Of a DNA stretch of 64,000 nt, positions 10,976 through 21,800 are shown in pieces; position 1 is the first letter of the stretch, and every line of letters starts with the position of its first letter. The translations under genes were made by a program, and so were the position numbers. The notes under the pieces are model-generated. The model did not search any database and was not told the DNA's origin. It saw only the letters and a program-made list of their open reading frames with translations. Origin of the DNA: Daucus carota subsp. sativus (taxonomy: Eukaryota > Streptophyta > Magnoliopsida > Apiales > Apiaceae); assembly GCF_001625215.2 (NCBI RefSeq), contig NC_030386.2:37637296-37701295 (forward strand). The letters run 5' to 3'.

Positions 10976-10983
10976 CTTATATA
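10976..10983 (-). promoter_or_regulatory. Antisense TATA box and leader-intron start for the 903 aa gene
   Basis: The minus strand reads TATATAAG here. Transcripts starting near 10950 would contain a leader exon ending at a donor CATCAG|GTACAA (10864/10863). A 477 bp leader intron (10387-10863) would follow, with acceptor TTTGACAG two bases before the start codon. The box lies at or near the outer edge of the 3' LTR, so the LTR may act as a two-way promoter. Inferred from sequence. Confidence 0.45.
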
Positions 10984-11343
10984 TGTTAAATCCTCTCAAG
11001 AGCCTATATAATAGGCACGTCTTTTTACAAACTCTTCCCTAATCATAACTGCTAGTGGGGCCCTCCATTACTCGAAAGAGCAACCGCCGTTTCCACTCTC
11101 CCAGTTTAAATTCAAAGCTTCCCCCCCCCCCAAAGAATTAGACCACTCGAGTTCACACATATTTCGGATGTCTCCAAGCCCCTAAAGAGGCGTTTCCACA
11201 TCCGAGGGGCATCTGATGGCCCATAAACCCGAAGGCTCCCGCCGAAGACCCTTAAACTCGTTAGCCCTTAGGCTCTCCTTACAGTACGCCCCTAACCACC
11301 GTCCATAAAGCCGTAGGCTTAGCCCAAATTGGCAATCCAGCTG

Positions 11344-11541
11344 CTTGTAAGCTCTCTGCTTCACCCTTAAGCAGCTGGACACGTGGCACTCCCACCACAC
11401 CTTGTCATTTCCCAAATAACTTGTAAGCTCTCTGCTTCACCCTTAAGCAGCTGGACACGTGGCACTCCCACCACACCTTGTCATTTCCCAAATAACTTGT
11501 AAGCTCTCTGCTTCACCCTTAAGCAGCTGGACACGTGGCAA
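11344..11541. repeat. 76 bp tandem repeat (2.6 copies) with ABRE/G-box core in the LTR U3
   Basis: Copies begin at 11344, 11420 and 11496. Each contains ACACGTGGC, which matches the ABRE/G-box core bound by plant bZIP factors, preceded by an inverted repeat CTGCTT...AAGCAG. The array ends 127 bp upstream of the LTR TATA box, where enhancer elements of plant LTRs usually sit. The first two complete copies look identical by eye, so the duplication is recent. Confidence 0.9.
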
Positions 11542-11667
11542 CAATCTCAACACCCTGTCACCCCTGAAAATCTGGACTGATCTCCACATATGCAAAATAG
11601 CTTCCCTTACTCATCCCCCTAGATGGTAGATTAGCCTACTCACCCCTTAAGCTACCACCCTGCCCAC

Positions 11668-11675
11668 TATAAATA
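11668..11675 (+). promoter_or_regulatory. TATA box of the gypsy 3' LTR
   Basis: TATAAATA in the context CCCACTATAAATATGAGG. Transcription would begin near 11700, marking the U3/R border. In the missing 5' LTR the same box would drive the gag-pol mRNA. Confidence 0.7.
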
Positions 11676-11830
11676 TGAGGAGGGACACACTTGAGAAGGG
11701 GGGGCAACACACACTAACACCAAAAAACACCACCATGAAGGCTACGGATCAAATCTAACGTCCCTACGGCCATCATACCCTAATACCCACATGCTATACA
11801 TTCATTACAGATCGATAACAAAAAAGCTAA

Positions 11831-12645
11831 CTTGAAAAAATTCATAAAAACTCATACAAAATTTTAATAAAAATTCAAAATAAAACATAGGTACCAATAA
11901 TTATATATAAAAATAAAACTAAGAGTGCTAGGGACCACAATGGTTCCCGAATTTGTTCCCAGAGTGTTTAGTCAGGCAAAGTTTGATTAGATGTGTATCT
12001 TAAAAATGAAATGGCACCCTTGTATGCACATGAATACACGAATCAAACCAGTCTCCTGACATTTGGACACGAATTTAGTATTGTCCTAAAACTAAATATA
12101 AAAAGATACCAAAAATGGGAATGTCCTGGAGCCATTTCTGGAAAGTGGATTCTGCAATATCCACGTGGACAGAATCTCTATCCCATTGACGAAAACTTCA
12201 TACGCAATGATAATATGTCAAACCGCAATCTGCACAACACCACACAATTTGTGAAAAAATTAATCCGTAATCGCACCATGAAAATTAGAAACCGTGTTTT
12301 GCGATGTGGTGCAGAGTGGAGGGTTTATGTGATTTGGGCGATTTGTTATCACCCCTGATTTGCATCCCTTTATTCAAAAATTTAATTTCTTTTTTTTCCT
12401 TAAACCTGTATTCAAATTTAACTAAAAAAGCGTTAATGCTGGCAAAATCACGCCTAATACAATTATGCTTATTTTAAGAATCGTTATAATCAACAGCTTA
12501 CCCATTGACCATCTCTTACATTACTTATTACACCAACAGCCTGGCATTATTGGAGGAGAATTAAGTGGTAAAAATACAAACACAGCAAAGATATCAATTA
12601 TCAAGGCTTTTTATATACACACACCAGAATTCCATAGTTGAGTAG
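11831..12645. other. Flank between gypsy LTR and P450 gene
   Basis: AT-rich DNA. A 121-codon plus-strand frame (11993-12358) has no recognisable domain and no splice or promoter context, so it is not called. The stretch near 11926-11970 (GCTAGGGACC...GTTCCC) looks like a transposon end, but no partner end was found. The part next to 12645 is the probable 3' UTR of the P450 gene. Confidence 0.4.
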
Positions 12646-15591
12646 CTAGATAAGTTTACGCACAACAAGTTTCATTCCATGCTGAGGTACGAGGAGGAAA
12701 GCATGCTTGGGAGCATGCACATACGAGGAAGAGATCTCGAAGCTGAAGCGTTGCAGAAGAGTTGCTATCACAAATTTGTCTATAACCATTGCCATACCTT
12801 GTCCAACACATTTTCGAGGTCCACTAGCGAAAGCAAAGAAAATAGATTGCATTTTTGAATTGAAAACACCTTCCTCAAATCTCTCCGGCTTAAATTCATT
12901 GACATCTTCTCCCCAAATGTCAGGGTCGTGATTCATTAAAGTTATCGGGATGGACAACTGGATCCAGGCCGGTAGAACCATGTCTCCTAATTTTGTATCC
13001 TTGGAGATAGCTCGGTGAATCATACTAGTTGGTGGATATAGTCTCATAACTTCATACAGAATCATTGTGACCTGAAATCATTAAAAAAATCATGCTATCA
13101 TGTTAGAATACCATATGTTCGCGATAAACCTTATCTGAGATTTTGTGACACTTAAGTTTTTTGCTTAAAAACAGGTGATATTTGATCTGAAAACAATTTT
13201 ACTAAACAAAAGTTTTTAACTCAAAAACTGCTTTGAGTAAAACCGGATTCTCGCAGCTTTTGCATGAAGCTGTGAGATTGCACTGTCAAATCTCATCAAC
13301 AACATTATTTTTTCATATTATATATAATTCAAAATTTGCAAATATCATTAAAATTACCAACCAGCTATATGATTTTACGATTGCTTTTCTGTACTAGAGT
13401 AGGAAAAAGGACTCACAGTTTTGAGTTGGTTTAGTCCCTCAGCATTGGGCTTCTGATCTCCAAAAACCTGCAGAACCTCTTCTCTTGCTTTGGCTTGCCA
13501 TTCAGGATATTTGCTGAGAACATAGAGTGCCCATATCAAAGACCGTGCTGTAGCTTCCGTCCCTGCGAAATGAAAACTTCTGCACTCATCCATCACATCG
13601 TCAAGACTAAATCCACTTGTTTTGTCCAGATAAGCTTCCAACATCAAACCCAACATATCGCCTTCGCTGCGTGCCCCTTTTTTCAATTCTCCCAATCTTT
13701 TAGTCACCACTTTCTTCACTAAACCCTCAACTTGTTTGTGAACTGATTTCAGAGTGTTCAGATCTTTAGTCGGTAGAAACCTGCAATATTAGTTCAGCTC
13801 CAATGTTAGCCGTTGTCTGGCTTCCTAACTAAAAAACTATTTGATCATGTTCTAATTATAATGAGCAACATAATTTTTTTCATTCCTCAATTATATGTTG
13901 TTTATGATTTAGGATTATTCAATGGAGATAGAATGGAAGAAAGTAGTTGTTGTAATAGTGTTTTATATTATTAAAAATTACTATTTTTGGAATGGATAGA
14001 TTTGATGGGAGATCCAAAAAGTAAACCCTACAGAAATGAATGCATGGTACGAAGGAGTATTACATTATATTTTATTACATAGTTAACATACATAATAATA
14101 TTTGTATATCAGGCAAACTTCTATCATAACATATGTATTTTGAAAATATTTCAAACAATTATAAACTTAACAAACAGGGTAATATAGCACACTAATAAGT
14201 AATAACCAAAAAGGTTGTAAACACAAACATGCAGGAAGTGAAAATTATAGTAAATGATTAATCATTACCACCAGCCAGGAAAGAACATGAGGTTTGCTAC
14301 TTTGACTGCTTGTTCATTAACCTGATCACGGAGCTCACGAATCCTTGTAATTTCTTCACTAGTCTCGCCCACTACAAGTGTTTTGCACATTATTTCATAT
14401 GTTAAAGCTTGTATATCTCGCCATATATCAACCTCAACCGATTTCTTTGAAGCCGCTATAGTGACATGTTCCACTTGTCCATCATATCCAAAGAGCTCTC
14501 CACGATGAATGGTACTATTTTCTGTTACCAGTTTAGTTAACATTAATTATATACGGTTTTTCTAGTTTTTCTAGTGTGCCCATGAGCACATGCTAAGCGC
14601 GGAAAATTTTTGTGTTTAGATTATTTTGATGGGCTCTTACTTCTTAATAATGGTGACCTCCCTGCAAATATACCAACCACACCAATCAAAATGATCTAAA
14701 TGTAAAAATATCCGCGCTTAGTACGTGCACATGGACACACACTAGACAAACTCTTAGTTATAAGTGCAAGAGGGACAATTTATTCAGGGTGTGTAAAATC
14801 ATGTTGGTCCGTCCCCAAATTCTAAATAAATTAAGAATCCTAATTTGAGAAGGTATTTTATTTATGACAATTGAAGAAATCGGATTTTGGTAGTGTAAAT
14901 CAAGCATTGCATACACAGATAGGTACCTTTATCTTGTCCATGTGAAAAGTAGGGTTGATAATCTTCTTATGTTCGGACCATATCTTACCCTCACTGGTGA
15001 AGAGTCCACCTACGAGCACCTGAGCCATATGATCTTTCCTTGGCTTCTGGAACTCATCTGGTCTCGACAGAATCTCCTTTGCCAGCACTGGATCCAATAT
15101 AGACAATCTCGGTTTTGAGCCATTCCACATGAAAAATTGTTTACCTGTACATATTTTTTTTCAGCCCGAGCTAGCTGTTTCATAATCATAGTATGATACA
15201 TACACTTTTTAACTTAAAATCGAAAATGACTTAAAAACCCGATCGATGCTCGAATTAGTATAAAAATGACATTGCATGGGTTTGTCATTTGTGCATATAT
15301 TTTCATACCATACTTCTGGGCCATATAGTGGTGATATGGCAGAACACGCGATGCAATATCGTTAGAGGAGAAGTCTATAGGCGTGGATGTGACTTCTTTT
15401 ATTATCCGATTTGCCTCTTTCGAGTCTCCATAAAAGAACCTGTATGAATTTCCCTTAAATCCTATCTCCCTCAGTCGTTTTTCTACTTTCTTTGGCCTCA
15501 ACCAAAATTTATTTGCAAGTTTTATGGTGAAGCTTAAAATGAAAACCGAAATCACCGAGACTATAATAGAAGCAATAGTATTTGCATCCAT
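12646..15591 (-). pseudogene. Cytochrome P450, CYP72 clan, five exons with a frameshift in exon 3
   Basis: Exons: 15591-15309, 15144-14927, 14521-14269, 13780-13417 and 13071-12646, with standard GT-AG introns. The start has a membrane anchor followed by FWLRPKKVEKRLREIG, typical of the clan. AGTEAT (I helix), EVMR (K helix ExxR) and FASGPRKCVG (heme loop with the Cys ligand) are all present. The length would be about 514 aa, normal for the family. In exon 3 the frame beginning KIVPFIVESSLDMMDKW runs into a stop, while the expected continuation (SKKSVEVDIWRDIQ) lies in another frame. Adding one base there makes every downstream exon phase agree, so one base is missing near 14455-14475. The enzyme would be a membrane-bound monooxygenase of unknown substrate. 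A base-call error would be the alternative to a real pseudogene. Confidence 0.8.
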
Positions 15592-15649
15592 TTTCACTCT
15601 TTTTCAGCTTCTGTACGTATCTGCATGGAAGTATGAAATCACTATATGC

Positions 15650-15658
15650 TTTTTTATA
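15650..15658 (-). promoter_or_regulatory. Probable TATA box of the P450 gene
   Basis: The minus strand reads GCTATAAAAAAGC about 60 bp upstream of the ATG at 15591, a usual spacing for a short 5' UTR. No other promoter element was recognised in 15592-16035. Confidence 0.45.
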
Positions 15659-16044
15659 GCCATCAAACTATCCAGTTGAGGTATTCTAAATTTTATTTGC
15701 GCGCTTATTTAAATTTTCACACATTGAAATTCGCTCGCAGGTGAACCGTTGACACTACAAAATAATACAATAATACTAACAAAGAAAGAAAGACTGCTTG
15801 GTGATTCCAAATTTCTGTATCCAGTTGAGTTATTCTAAATATTATATGCATGTTGGTCACATGCATGCTATAATTACAAAAGTCATATATCTGTCCAAAC
15901 GCAAGTTTGTTAGACAGATTCGGATAACCGGGTGAACAATTAAGTGTTCACTTAATTGTAAGAAATAAATGAATACTAATATGTTAGTGTCAATTGTAAT
16001 ACTCTCTCGATTTTTGTTGAATAATTAATATATAATTTTTATTT

Positions 16045-16498
16045 GGCTTAATGACTTTTTAGCTCTCGAAGTATAGGGAAGTTCCGATGTGGTTTCGAAA
16101 TTTAAAAACGTACCTTTCGACCCTCAAAGTATCATTGTCGTACCTTTTAGCCCTTTTTAAAAATACCGGTATAAATAGAGGGATAAACTTGACAATTCAT
16201 ATTCGGGGTAAAGTTTGGGCGTACCTTTTAACCCTTAAAGTATACATCTCGTTCCTTTTAACCCCTAAAAAATACATTGAAATACATTAGATGTTCCTTT
16301 TAACCCTTAATGTTTAATGCCCCTTTTAACACTCATGTGTGAAATGTCAACTTTGTCCACCTCGTTAAATACCGGTATACGCCATAAGGGCTAAAAGGTA
16401 CGACAAAGATACTTTGAGGGTCGAAAGGTACGTTCTTAAACTTCACGGCCGCATCGGAATTTTCACCCAAACTTCAAGTGCTAAAAGGTCATTCAGCC
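16045..16498. mobile_element. Mutator-type MITE with 9 bp target duplication
   Basis: The ends GGCTTAATGACTTTTTAG and, on the other strand, GGCTGAATGACCTTTTAG form the start of long imperfect inverted repeats reaching far inward (CTTTCGACCCTCAAAGTA against its complement). The element is flanked on both sides by TTTTTATTT (16036-16044 and 16499-16507), a 9 bp target-site duplication as expected for Mutator-like elements. No protein is coded. Confidence 0.85.
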
Positions 16499-16507
16499 TT
16501 TTTATTT

Positions 16508-17537
16508 CTTGTCACAATTATATATATAATTATTATTAGTTATTTTTTCTGTTGAATGAATTTATATATTAAATATGAAAAATAAATACACTACTAAAAA
16601 AAGTGAAAATGTTTTATTTAATATTTTTTTAATTCTGAAGTAATTTAAATACAACATAATTTATGATGTAAATATTTTTAATAAGGACTCATGTTTAATA
16701 TTTTTTCTAATTAAGCCGACTAGTACGCGACATGGAACGTGAATTATTCAGATTGAATATTATGCCAGGGTGGTTCAAAGAAACTTCTGAATTATTAAAA
16801 CATACTGTAAGAGGTAGTGAACACACACACCGAAAAGTGTCGTCTAGCAAACATCAACAAATTTGTCCTGTCCAGGAATTATAACTGAGATATTATAATG
16901 TAATGGCTTAGAGCAACCGCAAGAGGCTCCCCACCTTGCCTCCTAAGTCATATTATAATGAATGTGATGTAAAATTTGACTCCAATAGCCTCTCTACTCC
17001 CTCCTAAATAATTAGGAGCTGCAAGACTCTCCTCAATAGAGAGGAGTACATATAGACTCCTAAACTAGTTTTATATTAATATGTGTTAGTTCCCTCCAAA
17101 ACTTATCCATCTTTTCACTCCTCCTCTGATATTTCCATCCCTTTTATAAATGAAGAAAGTAGATGTCGAGGAGAGCTGTTGGAGTCATCACCTTCATTCT
17201 ATGCATATATGGCTTAAGAGTGTTTGTTATAATAGTTTTTATAGGGAGACGGTTGGAGTTGCTCCCTAGGGCAAGTGGAACTGGGATCGGCGGGGAACAT
17301 CTTAAATAATGGATCATTCTATTACCATCAATGACCCGATATGCCCTATGACTGTCTGTCCCCTAAAATACACTTCAATTTAAATTTGAATATGTATCAT
17401 TTCATGCTAAAAATACACAATACACTTCGATATCATTTCATGCTTTTGGTAATTGCATTTGCTCGAACTCTCGACATGTTCTACAAGTGCGTTCTGTATT
17501 ACTGATGACAATTTTAAAAAAATGTTGCAGGCTATTA
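16508..17537. other. Intergenic AT-rich DNA with a possible MITE remnant
   Basis: A piece beginning TTAGAGCAACCGC near 16909 and ending near GGAGTTGCTCCC at 17266 has weakly complementary ends, like a decayed PIF/Harbinger MITE. No clean target duplication was found. No gene was seen. Confidence 0.3.
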
Positions 17538-17962
17538 GAGCATCCCTAATCACATTGGTTATAATCGTTGGCTAAATTGGATCTGTAAGACATTATGTAA
17601 AATTTGTCGAACCTGTAAGACATTGTGCTTCAATGATATTTGCCTATATTGGTTGGTTATAATTTAAAAATAGTATGTTATTAATATTTAGATTGTTATA
17701 AATAGAATATATCAGTTTAATATGATAATAAATAATATGTAATCAGTGGGAAGGAGGAAAATAAATTGCAAAAGATGACGTGAAATACGCTACAGATCTG
17801 TAGCGGATCGACAAATATAGCCATCCATAGGGGATAGTTATAATTATACACAAGGAGTTGCTGTGGTTGGAGTTCTTTTTTTGTGAACATTGACTATAAA
17901 ATTTAATTTTGGAAAGCTATATGGACTTTTGACTAACGGCTTGTGAGGGTCGGAGATGCTCT
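17538..17962. mobile_element. Probable PIF/Harbinger-like MITE
   Basis: Ends GAGCATCCCTAATC and (reverse strand) AGAGCATCTCCGACCC are complementary in the first bases, the usual GAGCATC end of Tourist-like MITEs. TTA lies on both sides (17535-17537 and 17963-17965), matching the 3 bp target preference. The ends are imperfect, so the exact right border is uncertain by one base. Confidence 0.5.
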
Positions 17963-17965
17963 TTA

Positions 17966-18878
17966 TCAATAAACGGGTCTTATCGCTTCCAAAAAATCTG
18001 TTTGTAAATGCTGTTCATGACTACTGTGTTATTAAGCAAATTGCTGGTAAAAAAAATTACTGAGACAAAAATTAGATATTGGTTTGCTATGTTTTTCTAT
18101 ATTAACATATTTTGATTTACAATATAAAAAAAAAATAAGCTTTTTGTAAGGTTTGATTCTGAAATTTGCGATGGCTTTTGTGAAAATCTGAAAAGCAACT
18201 TTTTCTATAACATAGCGAGACACTTCAAAATCAAAAACTGCTTTTAGATTTTGCCAATCACTTTTTATCAGCAAAAAAGTACAATTGCTAATGACTAAAG
18301 GAAAATCCAATGTGCTCCAAGAAGTGGCAAAACTGAAGATTGAAATACAACAATAAAAGGAGGGACTTCACAAACCTAAAACAATAAAACTATATCCCTG
18401 TTCCAGATTAATAACACTCAAATTATAGAGTCCCTCAATTTCATAATATCCCTGTTCCAGATAAATAAAACTCAAATTATAGTCCCTCAATTTCATAACA
18501 TGCTCTCAATTCCACTTTCTAGAGCATAATGTGTGCACAGGAATAATATCGCATATAAAAGGTTAAACCTACCGAGTGCACACCATGATGATAAAGTGAA
18601 CTCTATCAGGACTAAAACACCGGGCTTTGAATAGCTTAATAGTAACCAAAATTTGGCAGTACCAAGGTTTAATGTTGTGACTATAACCAGAAACCTTCCA
18701 CAGATAAACAACAATTAGTGGGTGAGGAAGAGACTGGGAGACTGGGACACAGCAAACTGGTGTCAGATACTACTATCATTCTTTCCAATTCAGCCTTCCA
18801 TTTGGAGAAACTTCTAGGGATTTCATAGTGCTATAGCCATTCCCCATCTCAGCAATGTCTCAAGGAGCCATATGTAAA
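17966..18878. other. Intergenic DNA and probable HOS1 3' flank, with a short tandem duplication
   Basis: No gene was seen. At about 18390-18500 a segment of roughly 55 bp (ATATCCCTGTTCCAGAT... to ...CCCTCAATTTCATAA) occurs twice in a row with small changes. The part nearest 18879 should hold the HOS1 3' UTR. Confidence 0.5.
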
Positions 18879-21800
18879 TCACTTCATGGCAAACCTGCTT
18901 CTTCTGGCTCTTCTCATAGATATACTATGACCACCACCATTTCCCCCAAATCCATTTGGAAATGGAGTCTGCTGTTCATCATCTTCGCTAGTATCATCAG
19001 ATCGCCATCTAGGTCCACCATTTGCACTTGCATCCTCAATAGAAGTACCCTCCCCTTCATGGCTGGTATTATGGAAAATATTATTTACAAACACAGAACA
19101 AAAAATCAACAATTAAAAGCCTAACTAACAGAAATTCCAAGACAGATTTAGAATAAAATAATGCAATACATAACAATATTGGGAACTTACCTCCAAGATA
19201 CATCCATCAAATCACCTGGAGGCCCAGCCCAGTTTTTTTTTTGTCTTTCCAACTGTTCATGATTACCAGAAGCATTTAAGTACATTTCTTGAGCAGAATC
19301 TTTAAACAAGCCCTGACCACTAAAGGATGAACCAACAGGATCAGCTGCGATTGTACGGGAATATTGGCTTGCATTCTTAAATTGATTAGTGAACTTATTC
19401 TTGTCCTTTTCCAGGGAAATGTAACTGATCTGTTCATCACGGGACTGGCTTCTACCAGGATTTCTTAGTGAACTTCTATTGAAATCTTTCAAAGGTGTGG
19501 CAATCACAGAACTGGGACGAGTTGCAGAAGAGGTGATGCCGTTAGAATTAAAGTCTTTACCATAGCCATTCATCGACTTCTGTATTCTTCTGGCATTGTC
19601 TAATAGGCTCACTTCAGATATCAATGTCGAACCATACTTCTTAAAGCCAGAATGTGATACAGATCCAAACCCTTTGGATGGAGTTTCACTAAATAAAGGG
19701 TCCAAGAGAGGAGTTGCTATTTCACCCTGGGAAACAAAGGGATACTTGGCTGAAGAAGAAACCAATAAACTATTCAAAATTGTTTCTTGCCCTTTAGGAT
19801 CAGAAGTTACTGGGCTGTCAATTTCAGTTACTGGAGGATTAAGTTCAGGTAATTTTCCATCTCTCAGGAGTTGCTGTTGAACTTCTGGAAGCAGTTCAAT
19901 GCTCTTGTCCTGTGACAAAAAGCTATTCCATGAGACGAATCACATCATATAGTCGATTAAACTATCAAATATAACCTCCAAGGTAAATTTAGTTTCAGGA
20001 AATTCAGATGATTAAAATCCCAGTTGTAATCCTACAAGGACCTGCGCTAGAAAAAAATAACAAAAGAAGGGTATTAAAGCATCATAATAACTACTCCCTC
20101 CGTCCCTCCCATTTCTTATCGAATGGGTTGGGCACGGAGCTTAAGAAATATGTATAAATTTGTTGAAAAGAGGAAGAAAAGTGGGTAGAGTGGTGGGACC
20201 CATTGATTTTTATTGTATAAAAATAAGATGGTGGAGTAAAAGTAGTGTGAAAAGGAAAGAAAAGTGGAGAAGTGGTGGGACCCATTGACTATTTTTGGTA
20301 AGTTTTGAAATGTAAAGAATTGGATGGGACATCCCAAAAAGGAAAGTGTAAAGAAATGGAAGGGACGGAGGGAGTAGTAATTTTCGAAGTTTGTACTAGA
20401 ACAGTTGACTCTAACAGGAAAAGCACTAATACAGACAGTATTGTGGCGTGATAATGAAAGAGTATTACATGGTCTAAATCTGTTTGGAAAATTTATAAAT
20501 CTCCAGGCTTACAAGTGACCCTTTTACAATTAAAAGCCATGATAAGGGGTAGGTTCTCTACAAATTTACAACATCAAGAATACTATTAAAAATATGTACT
20601 GCGTATTATCTTTCTAACCCAGGCGATGCAAGATGACACAAGTGGAGTCAAAATTAGTCAACTGTCAACTAACTTGAATTCTATGTTCCCCTGGATCATA
20701 TTTTAAGTTAAAAAATATAGTCAGCTGAAACTTAAAAATAACATGATTTTATTTACTATTTAGGAGCAGCAAGCATACTCACAGTGTAATATTAGTTGTT
20801 TGCATCTTCTACATTTTCCTCTTGTTCATGAAACGTGACAAATTGTTTTAGGTTGAAATATTCTACATCCCAATAGTATATTATATCTTGTTCACATAGC
20901 AACCAAAAGCTATAGCATTAGCTAAATTAAAATCTGCCTCATTCACTTGTCATTTGTATATTTCCAGATTCTTTATTTCTTTCTTTGTTACGAAACAAAT
21001 TTGCTTGTGCATATGTATATATGTAATACTTACAACCAATCCTGCTCTCCACTGACTTGTCAGTGTGATCTTGGATAAGTCTTCCTCACTGACAGAATTG
21101 TCAGAAATAAAATTCTGCTCCAGACTATGAAGCTTTCGGTCAACCTGATGTGCCTCGACATAACGATAACGCTGAAACAGGAAGAAAAAATAGTTAGCCC
21201 CCTTCAGATATCCATATATAACAATGTATGCGATGTTCAAGATGCAAATTCTAAAAACAATCCCGCATTTACTGAAGGACTGAAGCCACAACCAGCATAC
21301 AACGGAAGAACATGTACGGTCGGGAACAGCTATGAATATTGTTGGCATGCAGCTGAACATTTTTTATAAACATGATACAAAATTGGTTGGTTGCCATATG
21401 AACACCAGATATAGCAAAATGACCTGATTCACAAGGATATAAATTATATCAACACTATGATCATAATCATATTGATGTTCCATACTGCCTTGCAAACCCA
21501 ACACTATCTGGCAGAACTACAATATAGCTCCTTTATTTCGGCAGTAAAAATATTCCTTGTGCTTAAAATAGCAAAATCTTTAAATAAATGTCCGTGCTGC
21601 TCTTTTTGTGGGGTTAATCAACTTGATCATGAGCAACACGATCTCTGCAGTTATCTGGTCTATATGTTCAGTTACACTTGATACCAATAATAGCGTAGTA
21701 TTTGCACTTTGATAATCTAGCTCTGAGGGTTTCAATCAGTTCCACTTGAGTATACTTATCGTCAAACAAGTATAGTTCCCCTATCCAAGGACATTGTATA

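Larger units (their letters stand above)
1..11830 (+). mobile_element. Ty3/gypsy LTR retrotransposon, Tat-like (5' part cut off; 3' end approximate)
   Basis: The region reads as one element: the gag-pol frame, a 51 bp tandem array, two genes on the opposite strand, and a 3' LTR with repeats and a TATA box. Two RNase H domains in the pol frame (a gypsy-type one after the RT, then a second one starting LFVDGSS) are a hallmark of the plant Tat lineage. Antisense extra genes between pol and the 3' LTR are also known from Tat-type elements. The 5' LTR and the gag start lie outside the window, so LTR borders cannot be proven by comparison. The 3' LTR probably begins near 10.9-11.0 kb and ends near 11.8 kb. 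The intact sense frame suggests a young copy. Confidence 0.85.

Noticed and set aside
11993..12358. 121-codon frame next to the gypsy LTR
   Set aside because: No recognisable domain, promoter or splice context; likely part of an unidentified repeat.
16905..17270. MITE with GAGCAAC ends
   Set aside because: End complementarity is weak and no target duplication could be found, so it is noted only as a possible remnant.
20091..20337. Minus-strand small proteins at 20.1-20.3 kb
   Set aside because: They lie wholly inside a Stowaway MITE in a HOS1 intron.
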